Position numbers and translations under genes: made by a program. From contig NZ_CM001403.1 of assembly GCF_000166195.2 (NCBI RefSeq), positions 3,366,432 through 3,430,431 of the forward strand: 64,000 nucleotides of DNA. Direction: 5' to 3'. Of the stretch, positions 8,746 to 16,356 are shown piece by piece. The notes below the pieces were generated by a model, which saw only the letters and a list, made by a program, of their open reading frames with translations, searched no databases and had not been told where the DNA came from. Position 1 is the stretch's first letter; every line of letters begins with the position of its first letter. This DNA comes from Mucilaginibacter paludis DSM 18603. Its GTDB lineage: Bacteria; Bacteroidota; Bacteroidia; Sphingobacteriales; Sphingobacteriaceae.

Positions 8746-9777
8746 TTAAGTTATCTTCGTCAATTGGATTTGAAGGTTAACAAAAAAAATATTTTCCATT
8801 TCCCCTGTCACCAGTTTATGTTGCTGCGGATAGATCAGTTTAAGCCGCTGCCTGACGTTCTTTAAGCCGATGCCGCCTATCTCCTTTTCCAGGTCGTTTG
8901 TTTTTTTGGTATGGATCGTATTGCTAACATGGAGATATAAGGTCTGTGCCTCCGTTTTCAGGCTGATACTGATCCGGGAAGGCAAGCGCAGGCTGATACC
9001 GTGCTTGAAGGCGTTCTCTATAAAGGGTATGACCAGCATCGGCAAGATCTCCAATTCTTCCGGCGGTTCTTCGATCATGATCTCAATAAGGATATTAGGC
9101 GATCTTCGGATCCGTAGTTTCTGCAAGGCAATAAAACGATGCAGGTAATCTATTTCATGCTTTAGCGGGATGAATTCCTTTCCCTGTTCATGCAACAGGA
9201 ACCGCATCATGTCGCCCAGCATCTGGATACCTTCCCCGGTCCGTTCCGCTTTTTCCTGCATGGCCGTACCCAGTAAGGTATTTAAGGCATTGAACAGAAA
9301 ATGCGGGTTGATCTGGGACTGGAGAAATTGGAAATTAGCGTCGGATCTTCCCAAAGCTATTTTGAGCCGGTTGATCTCTTTCCCTGTCCTGAGCCGGTAA
9401 TGATAGACCTCCCACGCAATGGGGGCCGTAAACACCAACTGAAAGGCCAGGGTGAATATGCCGGCAAATAGGTATAAGCCGGTAGCCAGCTTACTGGTCG
9501 CGGCGATAATCGGCAGTGCCGTTAGCGCGATCGTCAAGATCACTTTCAGCAGGTAGATCCGGTAATCCTGTTGTTTCCGGATAATGCCCGGGATCAGCTT
9601 CGCATAACAAAACCAGTAAAATACAATGGCATATGGAAAAACCAGGGCCACATAGCCGGTCAGTTCTGAACGGGGTTGCTGGAAAAGTAAAAATGAAAAC
9701 AGCAGCAACCAGGTGGTCAAGGCAATGCCGCACTCTTTGTACAAAGTTGAATTCTTTAAGCTTGCTGTTATTTTCAT
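8746..9777 (-). CDS. LytS/YehU-type sensor histidine kinase
   Basis: The 343-residue protein has four or so N-terminal membrane helices (about residues 15-130) and a His_kinase domain. The phosphoacceptor lies in QINPHFLFNAL near residue 159, and the ATPase part shows N-box IPFIENAFKHG and GIGLKNV motifs. It has no periplasmic sensor domain, as in the LytS-like kinases that pair with LytTR regulators. The substrate of the nearby transporter may be the signal, but the sequence does not show it. Confidence 0.93.
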   Translation of the reverse strand: MKITASLKNSTLYKECGIALTTWLLLFSFLLFQQPRSELTGYVALVFPYAIVFYWFCYAKLIPGIIRKQQDYRIYLLKVILTIALTALPIIAATSKLATGLYLFAGIFTLAFQLVFTAPIAWEVYHYRLRTGKEINRLKIALGRSDANFQFLQSQINPHFLFNALNTLLGTAMQEKAERTGEGIQMLGDMMRFLLHEQGKEFIPLKHEIDYLHRFIALQKLRIRRSPNILIEIMIEEPPEELEILPMLVIPFIENAFKHGISLRLPSRISISLKTEAQTLYLHVSNTIHTKKTNDLEKEIGGIGLKNVRQRLKLIYPQQHKLVTGEMENIFFVNLQIQLTKIT

Positions 9778-10121
9778 TCGGCCAATGATAGTGTATTCGC
9801 TTAAATTAATGAAATTTCAGGGACGAACTTACTCTGGCTGGTGACGAAAATGATCAGGGGCAAACACGGTCTCTCATTGTAGTTGATGCGATTACGGCTA
9901 TACAACCAGTTGAACCCTCCGTTCCTTATTCAACTGTTGAGCAACCAACAGCGCGAGCCGGGTAAAAAGTCAAGGCCGGGCGGGGCCGCTGAAAGCGAAC
10001 AACTCCCGCCCGCTTGTATAGCCTTTACTTTTTATCCCGGGGGTGGGCTATCTTCGCGGTACGGGTGAATATGGAATGGCGATATGATAGCAAACAATGG
10101 AAAGCATTTCCTTTGTTGAAT
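9778..10121. other. Gene-free spacer with long inverted repeat
   Basis: No gene is visible between the kinase and the zeta-like gene. At 9957-10040 the arms ccgggtaaaaagtcaaggc and gcctttactttttatcccgg form a long, nearly perfect inverted repeat around a GC-rich centre. It lies downstream of the mob operon and could terminate it. Its size and internal GC-rich structure would also fit a replication or transfer site. Confidence 0.5.
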
Positions 10122-10862
10122 TTATCGGCCTAACGACGGACCCCGGTTATAGCCTTCGTCTAAATCTTCTCCGGGGGCCCTGTCTTTTTTTTGTATCAGA
10201 GATTGTTCTTGCTGTTGCGCCTGTTGTTGCTTTTCAGCAAGGATCTGCGCTTGTTTCGCCTCGATGCTTTGAACCAACTTATTTGCCCATTCGGGCATTT
10301 GCTGAGCTTGTTCTTTTATCTGGCCTTGTTCAATTTTTAAATACGGAAGGAACTTCAAGCCTCGCTTATTGTCCTCTGTAAAGCTCCTAACGAGAAGCAC
10401 GTTATCAAATTCCCGAAAATGATTTTCCAGATTTTTAAGCCCCTCATTATAATTGGCCGTAATATTTTCAAGACTAACGTTATGACCACCCATCTCCACC
10501 CTTAGTTTTACCCGTTCAATTGATGCGGCTATATTGTCCAGGCCGAAATAGATTAGCAGTGCCTCATAGCCTTTTTCTTTAAACTCGTTAACCGTATTCA
10601 TCACATCTGTCGTCCTGAAATTGGTTTCAAATGCGCAATCTATCCGCTTGGCCTGAACTTCTTCTTTCCAACTCGAAAAAATATGGCCGTTTACCGCTTC
10701 ATATAAGTTTCCGCTATCAAGTCCGGGAAATTGTTGCCTTAGCAGGGCTAATTCCTTGTCGCCGTCAAATATTGGTGTGCCGAAAGGCAGCATAATTGCA
10801 GACAGCGTGCTTTTGCCAGCGCCATTAGGCCCGGCAAAAACAAACAGTTTTGGCTGTTCCAT
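10122..10862 (-). CDS. Zeta-toxin-like P-loop kinase
   Basis: The 246-residue protein belongs to the zeta-toxin/UDP-N-acetylglucosamine kinase superfamily. It has a P-loop GPNGAGKST at residues 11-19, a following FDGDKE segment and a conserved ETNFRT stretch. The last 60 residues are a glutamine-rich, charged tail. Members either phosphorylate cell-wall precursors as toxins or act as housekeeping kinases. It is the last gene of the mob operon, and its ATG overlaps the stop of the preceding gene (TAATG), implying translational coupling with a likely antitoxin. Toxicity is not shown by the sequence. Confidence 0.8.
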   Translation of the reverse strand: MEQPKLFVFAGPNGAGKSTLSAIMLPFGTPIFDGDKELALLRQQFPGLDSGNLYEAVNGHIFSSWKEEVQAKRIDCAFETNFRTTDVMNTVNEFKEKGYEALLIYFGLDNIAASIERVKLRVEMGGHNVSLENITANYNEGLKNLENHFREFDNVLLVRSFTEDNKRGLKFLPYLKIEQGQIKEQAQQMPEWANKLVQSIEAKQAQILAEKQQQAQQQEQSLIQKKDRAPGEDLDEGYNRGPSLGR

Positions 10863-11260
10863 TAGAAATTCCTGTTGAGGATGTGACTTTGGCCGGTACT
10901 GGCATCTGTTCGTACCAATTCCCTGTGACCAGCATATTGACGGACAAACAAATTTTCCAATTTATCATCCCCGGTGTACCTGTAAACGTTATACTGACCG
11001 GCTGCAAGATGCTCTGCTTCGACCTTTTCAATTTCCGGGCGTAACTGATCAGCAAGCTCTTTTAAAGAACATTCAAAGATCGGTTTATAAGTTAACTGCT
11101 CCATCAATCGGTATAATTCACAATTCTTAGCCACTGAAGGCGCTATCTCGACCCATTGCTTTAACGGGATAAGCACGCCCATCGGTTCTTGCCTGGCATT
11201 AACAAAGATACTTAGTGTACCCTGTTCGGCAAATTCATTCAAATTTAAGGATTTATTCAT
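10862..11260 (-). CDS. Putative antitoxin partner of the zeta-like kinase
   Basis: I do not recognise this 132-residue protein with certainty. From the ATG at 11260 it reads MNKSLNLNEF, then a short segment (FVNARQEPMGVLIPLKQW) of the kind found in Phd/YefM-like dimerisers. A helical acidic middle and a C-terminus ending in NRNF follow. It starts 4 bp after the preceding stop and ends overlapping the zeta-like gene by one base. That order, small protein first and P-loop kinase second, is typical of toxin-antitoxin pairs. The upstream in-frame extension to 11338 would overlap the previous gene and is less likely. Confidence 0.6.
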   Translation of the reverse strand: MNKSLNLNEFAEQGTLSIFVNARQEPMGVLIPLKQWVEIAPSVAKNCELYRLMEQLTYKPIFECSLKELADQLRPEIEKVEAEHLAAGQYNVYRYTGDDKLENLFVRQYAGHRELVRTDASTGQSHILNRNF

Positions 11261-11264
11261 GGTG

Positions 11265-11816
11265 TTACAAATTTGGTTTGGCAATTCTGTTTCCTGTAAG
11301 CATCGTTTTGTGTATGCGTGGCTTTCTTTTAACCACATTCTTCGTGGGGGTAGTTTTGGCAGTTACATTAACCGCGTGGCTTGTTGGTGTGTCCGCTTGC
11401 CGGGCTGTGATTTCCTTTTTAAGCAGATATACTTCTGTTGCAAATCCGATAGATGTTCCGGTTAAAATGGAGACGGCAATCACCAGGATAAAATAAGCGA
11501 CCAGTATCCATTTAGATTTTGGGTCAAAATGATGGTGGTGCCTGACCGGGATCACTTTGGGCATTGCATCGATTTTTTTATCCATTTGCTCAAATAGGGC
11601 ACTGATATTTTCCTTTTTATAAGTCAAGCTCAACCTGTTTAACTGGTCGTAGATTTGTTTCAGGTCTTTCGTATAATCCGGAATGTAGACTGCCGGGTAT
11701 TCTGATGGTTTTGTATTTGAGGCAGATTGCCGTTCCAGCAATTCACGATTTTGTTGGATAAGTTGCTCAACGAACTCGTCGTAGGCGCTTTCTTCCGATT
11801 CGCTTGGTCGTTCCAT
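11265..11816 (-). CDS. Membrane-anchored coiled-coil protein of the mob operon
   Basis: The function is unknown. The 183-residue protein starts with an acidic helical region (about 1-95), has one transmembrane helix (ILVAYFILVIAVSILTGTSI, about 110-130), and ends in a basic tail. It shares this layout with the 225-residue protein upstream. A place in the mobilisation operon, between the relaxase and the zeta-like pair, suggests a membrane-associated relaxosome accessory role. That is inference. Confidence 0.7.
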   Translation of the reverse strand: MERPSESEESAYDEFVEQLIQQNRELLERQSASNTKPSEYPAVYIPDYTKDLKQIYDQLNRLSLTYKKENISALFEQMDKKIDAMPKVIPVRHHHHFDPKSKWILVAYFILVIAVSILTGTSIGFATEVYLLKKEITARQADTPTSHAVNVTAKTTPTKNVVKRKPRIHKTMLTGNRIAKPNL

Positions 11817-11831
11817 AATGATTTGAATTAA

Positions 11832-12509
11832 TTATTTGCTATAAGGGTTAATGGTTTTTAAGCTGTCGGCTTCACGCTGTAGCTCTTTGATACGCAACAC
11901 GTTTTCCTGCCGCTTTTGAAACAGGTCGATACTGTCTGTGCGTTGGCTGTTCACTCCTGACAGCTTATAGCTGGCCAATTCATCGTCCATTCGCTTGCGG
12001 CCTGTGCTGTCCTGATGCATATAATTCCAGTACCATACCTTGCGGAAGTTGCTGTTTTGACTGTTGAGGTAGAGATAACGGAAACCAAACCAGCAAACGA
12101 AGCAAAAAACAATAGCCGCGCCAGCTAATAGCCCTATTTGTTTGGCCTTTATTTTAAGGTAAAGCTTACCTTTGTCTTCGGGCAACACTAATACCCGGTT
12201 TTTTTCAAATTGCTGGCTAATCAGTTCCCTCACCGTTTTCCGGATCTCCATCATTCCATTGGCGAGCGTCAGAAGCATCGGCGCGGTATCCGGTTTAGGC
12301 GCAATAACTTCAATCTTTTGATACTTCTGTTCAAAACTGGCGATCAGTTTTGCATTATCATTTTGTTTCTCGGTAATGAGCTTATTCTTCTGATCCAGCT
12401 GTTGTCCCTGCTGTTTTATAAAGTCTTTGATCTCTTTTAATTCAGACACATGCTCATCCAGTACGGATGTCAGTGTCTTTTCATCTAATTCTACTTGTTG
12501 GTTCTTCAT
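11832..12509 (-). CDS. Coiled-coil transmembrane protein of the mob operon
   Basis: The 225-residue product has a long N-terminal coiled coil (residues 10-70), a transmembrane helix around residues 128-148 (LLAGAAIVFCFVCWFGFRYL), and a charged C-terminal helix. Proteins of this layout are regularly found directly downstream of Bacteroidetes relaxase genes and may tether the relaxosome to the membrane or coupling protein. No enzymatic motif is visible. Confidence 0.7.
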   Translation of the reverse strand: MKNQQVELDEKTLTSVLDEHVSELKEIKDFIKQQGQQLDQKNKLITEKQNDNAKLIASFEQKYQKIEVIAPKPDTAPMLLTLANGMMEIRKTVRELISQQFEKNRVLVLPEDKGKLYLKIKAKQIGLLAGAAIVFCFVCWFGFRYLYLNSQNSNFRKVWYWNYMHQDSTGRKRMDDELASYKLSGVNSQRTDSIDLFQKRQENVLRIKELQREADSLKTINPYSK

Positions 12510-12554
12510 AATTATTGTTTTTGGGGGTTATTCATACTCTTTTGTATTGGGTTA

Positions 12555-13430
12555 TTACATATGCATACCGTGGCCTCTGCTTCGTTTTTGCTGCCTGATT
12601 TGTTCTTGTTGCCTTTCCAGTGCCAGTTTTTGCTCTTGCTGCTGTTTTTGTTGCTTTAATTCCTGTTTTAGTTGTTGTTCCTGTATTAATTTATTTTCAA
12701 TCGTTTGCAGGCTATAGCCGACCTGGCTGCCTTTAAAGTAGACGTTCTGCTGATCAGTAAAGGCAATACCCCTTCCTTGTTCCACTTTATAGCCCTTATC
12801 TTCCATGTATTGCCTGATCTGTTGTACATTCTTACATTGCTTGATCGCTTTAGACAAATGTTTTTTTAGTACCTCCTTGCGCTGGTCGATCCTTTGGCCT
12901 TGCGCCACGCGTTGCTCGGGTTTCAGGAAACGGTTCGGACTTAGAACCTTTTCCAATTTGTAAGCCTGTTCCATCTTCCGGCAAAACTCTGCCATGTGCT
13001 TGTAGCTATTGCTGTCGCTGGCCGTTTTGCCGTCATAACCGATCCGGTTGGCAACGATATGCAGGTGTTCATGCTCAGTGTCGGCATGGGTAATAGCCAC
13101 ATACTGGTTGCGGTCAAACTGGAACTCTTTGGCCAGTGATGCAGCGATGTCCGCTTTCTGCTGGTTATTGAGTTTGCCTGCATCAGCGTGTGCCAAACTA
13201 ATCGTCAGGTGAAATACAGGTTTGCTGACATTGGGGTTCAGTTTGCTGACCTCAATAAATTGCCGGATCAGTTCTTTCTTGTTGCCGAAGCATTGATTAT
13301 AAGCAATGACCTGTGCCTGCTTTTTCTCCATTTCCTGCTGTTGCAATTCCTCTGTTTCTTGTAACCTGCCCTCGTGCAGGTAGAGCATACAGCCCTTAAA
13401 ACTTTTGCCGGTAACAATTTTCCCTATCAT
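12555..13430 (-). CDS. Relaxase (HUH mobilisation nuclease)
   Basis: The relaxase nicks oriT and pilots the transferred strand. The 291-residue protein begins MIGKIVTGKSFKG, as Bacteroidetes MobA/BmgA-like relaxases do. It carries the metal-binding histidine cluster HADTEHEHLHIV near residues 115-126. A candidate catalytic tyrosine lies in the MLYLHEGR segment close to the N-terminus. The C-terminal 80 residues are a glutamine-rich coiled coil. Its ATG overlaps the stop of the MobC-like gene by four bases (ATGA), so the two are coupled. Confidence 0.9.
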   Translation of the reverse strand: MIGKIVTGKSFKGCMLYLHEGRLQETEELQQQEMEKKQAQVIAYNQCFGNKKELIRQFIEVSKLNPNVSKPVFHLTISLAHADAGKLNNQQKADIAASLAKEFQFDRNQYVAITHADTEHEHLHIVANRIGYDGKTASDSNSYKHMAEFCRKMEQAYKLEKVLSPNRFLKPEQRVAQGQRIDQRKEVLKKHLSKAIKQCKNVQQIRQYMEDKGYKVEQGRGIAFTDQQNVYFKGSQVGYSLQTIENKLIQEQQLKQELKQQKQQQEQKLALERQQEQIRQQKRSRGHGMHM

Positions 13431-13846
13431 TTTAAATAAGTATTAATCGTGGTGACTAAATTTTGTATCTCCCTTACACATTGATTGAGCAAGGCCCTTT
13501 CCAGTGCGTTCAACTCATCCCCGCTGTTACGTTTCCGGGCCAGCTGGTTGATATTGGCTGCCGTATGGTTTAAGGTGCCCTTGAGCTCCAATACATTTTT
13601 TGGCAAGCTTTTGATCTTGACCTGCACCTTTTTTTTCAGACCCAGGTCACGCAGGAACTCCGATACCGTTAAACCCGCCCTTTGGGCATTGATTTCTATC
13701 AGCTTTTTTTCCAGGGGGGTACACATGGCAGCCATTATCTGCCGCCGCTTGTGTTGCTTTCTTGGGCGGCCTCCTTTATTTACCCGACCTTTACTTTTAT
13801 TGTCCCCGGTCTTATCGATCATCTTAATTGCACGTTCCATAGGCAT
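13427..13846 (-). CDS. MobC-like relaxosome accessory protein
   Basis: The 139-residue protein has a very basic N-terminus (KGGRPRKQHKRRQ), a ribbon-helix-helix-like core (CTPLEKKLIEINAQRAGLTV), and the family's C-terminal segment with NHTAANINQLARKRN. MobC-type proteins bind oriT and help the relaxase melt the nick region. It is the first gene of the mob operon, directly beside the hairpin-rich region that I regard as oriT. Confidence 0.85.
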   Translation of the reverse strand: MPMERAIKMIDKTGDNKSKGRVNKGGRPRKQHKRRQIMAAMCTPLEKKLIEINAQRAGLTVSEFLRDLGLKKKVQVKIKSLPKNVLELKGTLNHTAANINQLARKRNSGDELNALERALLNQCVREIQNLVTTINTYLK

Positions 13847-14165
13847 TAAAAACTCTTAAAAAAATCCCCCCATGAATGCGATAGCATGAATGGGGCCAGC
13901 CCGTTTTGGCATAGCCAAAACATAGCTGGCTCACCTAAAAATCGGAGATATACATATATCCAGATAAATGTGATCTCCGGCGCTAAAGCGCCGCAATGCC
14001 CGGCATTGCTCATCGTCCTTTTGGGGCTTAATATTGCGCCGCATTTGGCTTTGCCTGCGGGCAAAAACCTAACCATTGGATTCGCCTTTACCAGCGGTCT
14101 TGGGACGGTTTTGTAATAGCTTAGGCCAAAGTGGACGTAGTTAATTATCGTTTTCATAAAAACAA
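13847..14165. other. Hairpin-rich non-coding region, probable oriT
   Basis: These 319 bp hold no convincing gene but are dense in palindromes: ttttggcatagccaaaac near 13905, an imperfect cggagat/atctccg pair at about 13943-13980, gcgctaaagcgc near 13980, and gcaatgcccggcattgc near 13993. The position directly upstream of MobC and relaxase genes is the usual place of oriT in Bacteroidetes mobilizable elements. The nick site cannot be assigned from sequence alone. Confidence 0.55.
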
Positions 14166-14468
14166 TTAACGGTGGGTGAATACTGAAGCTTCTACTTTTT
14201 TGACGTCTTCTTCCAGTTCTGACAGGTAAAATACTTTACGGCGTGGGCCAAGGTCATGTCGCCTGATCAGGCCAAGCTGCACATACCTGCGCAAGGTGGG
14301 CAGGGATACTTTCAACGCCTTGCTGGCCTGTGATGGCGTAAGCGGCAATTCCGCCTCCGCGTGTTTTTGCAATGCATGATGTTCATCGATGCAGGTGGAC
14401 ACAATGTTTTTCAGAAAACGTTCCGCTTCCTGCATTGAAAATCCGACAAATTGAATTTGCTGTTCCAT
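14166..14468 (-). CDS. Helix-turn-helix (excisionase-like) protein
   Basis: The 100-residue protein has a winged HTH of the MerR/HTH_17 type in its second half: LTPSQASKALKVSLPTLRRY is the HTH and GLIRRHDLGPRRKVFYL the wing. Such proteins serve as excision or mob regulators on Bacteroidetes integrative elements. It lies across the probable oriT from the mob operon and could bind there or at the arm sites. Confidence 0.8.
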   Translation of the reverse strand: MEQQIQFVGFSMQEAERFLKNIVSTCIDEHHALQKHAEAELPLTPSQASKALKVSLPTLRRYVQLGLIRRHDLGPRRKVFYLSELEEDVKKVEASVFTHR

Positions 14469-14593
14469 AAGATTAATTTTGGAACAAAGAGAAATAACAT
14501 CCTTTCCGATTATGGTGGCGTTAATGGAAACTGGAAGAAAAACAGGAAATTATTTGCAGTTATTTTCTGCTATCAGCTATAAGAAAGGAAAAT

Positions 14594-15589
14594 TCAGGGC
14601 AATAATTCAGATACAGGGTTTAATAATTTATAAACCTGCCGGGCCTTATCGGTAGAAATTTTGCTTTTACTGATCTGGTAAACGGAATTAACCAGTTCCC
14701 CCGCATGATTGTAAACCCATAGCTTTTCCCGTATGAGTTGCCAGGAAGCAATGAGTATTTTCTCATCTTTCAACTGGCGAAAAAGTAAATGCAGTTTTTG
14801 CGCATCCAGGTTGGCCGGATTAGCTTGTGCGAGATTAAGTTCAATGGCAGCCGCTTCATTCTTTCTAAATATCATCGAAAATTCCTCCAATGAGTACGGT
14901 TTTATAAAAAGTGCTTTAAGTAGATCAAATAGGTGGTTAATGACTTCCTTTTGCTTTTCAGCACTTAGATCATCGGTAATTTTCAGATAGCCGTATTTAG
15001 AAGCGTCATATTTCTGTGGAGAAGGTATAACAGTTGGTGTAATTTCAATTCTCTCCGGTACTTGATGATGCTGGCTGGCCAATAAAGTTTGCAGGTATTT
15101 AATCAACCTCTCCCGGCAGGATTTGTCTCGTTTTATGAGTTGATGAAAAGCCGGTTCCCGTTCGGCATTTTCACGCTTCATTAAGGCAAATTTAATTTCG
15201 CCGCTATACCGGGTCAATGAATAGGCATAAGGCTCGTAGTGCGTACTTATCGCAGTTAGCAGGGTATATAATTCCTGTTCACTCCAAGCTAATGCTTTCA
15301 GTCGCTTTAAAATATCGAACTGCATCGTCGTTTCGGAGAAATTAAAATACAGGAATTTGCAGCACCACTTGAAATGGCTTAACAAGCTTTCGAAATTGAA
15401 ATCAAATGGACAAGGAATAAAAGATATGCAATAGTGATGATCCAATGCATGTTGCATTGTCCTCTTAAAGTCGGTGATGATCTCCGGCCTGACCGGCTTT
15501 TGATCCTGAAAGGCGACCTGGTAACAGAAATAAGATGTGGATTTGGCCTTCGTAAAGAAAGGGACATCCTTAAAATCGGCTGTTTTCAT
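14594..15589 (-). CDS. Conserved hypothetical protein of the IME
   Basis: I do not recognise a domain in this 331-residue protein. It is soluble and mostly helical, with a cysteine/aromatic cluster near residues 60-90. A C-terminal HTH-like segment (ISTDKARQVYKLLNPVSE) is preceded by helices. I start it at the ATG at 15589 because aggag lies just upstream; the TTG at 15604 has none. It lies in the regulatory part of the element between integrase and mob genes. Confidence 0.65.
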   Translation of the reverse strand: MKTADFKDVPFFTKAKSTSYFCYQVAFQDQKPVRPEIITDFKRTMQHALDHHYCISFIPCPFDFNFESLLSHFKWCCKFLYFNFSETTMQFDILKRLKALAWSEQELYTLLTAISTHYEPYAYSLTRYSGEIKFALMKRENAEREPAFHQLIKRDKSCRERLIKYLQTLLASQHHQVPERIEITPTVIPSPQKYDASKYGYLKITDDLSAEKQKEVINHLFDLLKALFIKPYSLEEFSMIFRKNEAAAIELNLAQANPANLDAQKLHLLFRQLKDEKILIASWQLIREKLWVYNHAGELVNSVYQISKSKISTDKARQVYKLLNPVSELLP

Positions 15590-15637
15590 AGGCTCCTGTT
15601 TCAAACTGCAAATCAGCTGAAAAGTTTTTGAAAAAAC

Positions 15638-15664
15638 AAAAGGCTGAATTTCTCCAGCCTTTTT
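15638..15664 (-). terminator. Terminator of the DUF6934-like operon
   Basis: A 9-bp stem (arms 15638-15646 and 15656-15664) is followed, on the minus strand, by ttttgtttttt. It ends the small operon 15684-16323 before the next gene at 15589. Confidence 0.75.
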
Positions 15665-15683
15665 ATGAATAATTAAATGATTT

Positions 15684-15851
15684 TTATCGGTTTTTTATAT
15701 GGTCAGGTATAGGATGTTTTTTTAAAAACGCTTTAGCCTTTTCTTCCTTTTTTATAAAAAATGGTTCATCGGCATAGCTTCTCACCTGATCGGTTATAAT
15801 GATATCATTATATTCCTTGCCTTTAATTGCTACTTTCTTGGTTGTTTGCAT
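15684..15851 (-). CDS. Small protein paired with DUF6934-like gene
   Basis: The 55-residue protein begins MQTTKKVAIKGKEY and is highly charged, ending in HPIPDHIKNR. An aaggag site sits 6-7 bp before the ATG at 15851, which decides this start over a longer frame. It is 34 bp downstream of the DUF6934-like gene and ends at a terminator. Small partner plus mid-sized protein in a two-gene unit resembles a toxin-antitoxin pair, but nothing in the sequence proves it. Confidence 0.65.
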   Translation of the reverse strand: MQTTKKVAIKGKEYNDIIITDQVRSYADEPFFIKKEEKAKAFLKKHPIPDHIKNR

Positions 15852-15885
15852 AATTGCTCCTTTCCTTCTATTCAAAGATATTATA

Positions 15886-16323
15886 TTATTTTCTTTTCGC
15901 CAAAAATGCTTCGTAATTGACATTGATTTTAAACTCATGCCATGAGTTCTCCCGATATCCCCAAACAATAAAATCGGTACTTATTTCATTATATAGACGA
16001 GCAATCCCCATTTGATATAGCCTTGTTCTTACGGCGGTGCTACCTTCAGCATAAATAAAATGGTTGCCAAAGTGGTCACAAAATGTGTTAACCGTATTAA
16101 TTACGGTTGACAAAACTAAATCCCTATCCTGATTATTAGTAATGATGGTATCGCTAATTTCGCCACCACTAATTTCATCTCCAAACGCCAGATTGTAAGT
16201 AATGGGGTCGTCTTCAATTTTTCTATACCTGACTACCTTTTTGATTTTTCCTTTTGGCCCGCTACTGTAAAATTCGTAATCCTGGAAATCAGTTGTAAAA
16301 AGAGAATAATGGTCTAAATTCAT
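15886..16323 (-). CDS. DUF6934-like protein
   Basis: The 145-residue protein has motifs I associate with the Bacteroidetes family DUF6934: an N-terminal FQDYEFYSSGPKG, a central LAFGD, a TIITNNQDRDLVLSTV helix, and YAEGSTAVRTRLYQMGI. Function is unknown. Genes of this family are common on mobile elements with a very small gene beside them, as here, which invites a toxin-antitoxin reading. It lies between the integrase and the rest of the IME. Confidence 0.75.
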   Translation of the reverse strand: MNLDHYSLFTTDFQDYEFYSSGPKGKIKKVVRYRKIEDDPITYNLAFGDEISGGEISDTIITNNQDRDLVLSTVINTVNTFCDHFGNHFIYAEGSTAVRTRLYQMGIARLYNEISTDFIVWGYRENSWHEFKINVNYEAFLAKRK

Positions 16324-16356
16324 AAACTTCGAAATATTCTGTAAGGTTAAATTGGA

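Noticed and set aside
13846..14157. 103-residue minus frame next to mobC
   Set aside because: It runs through the hairpin-rich probable oriT and has no family resemblance or ribosome binding site.
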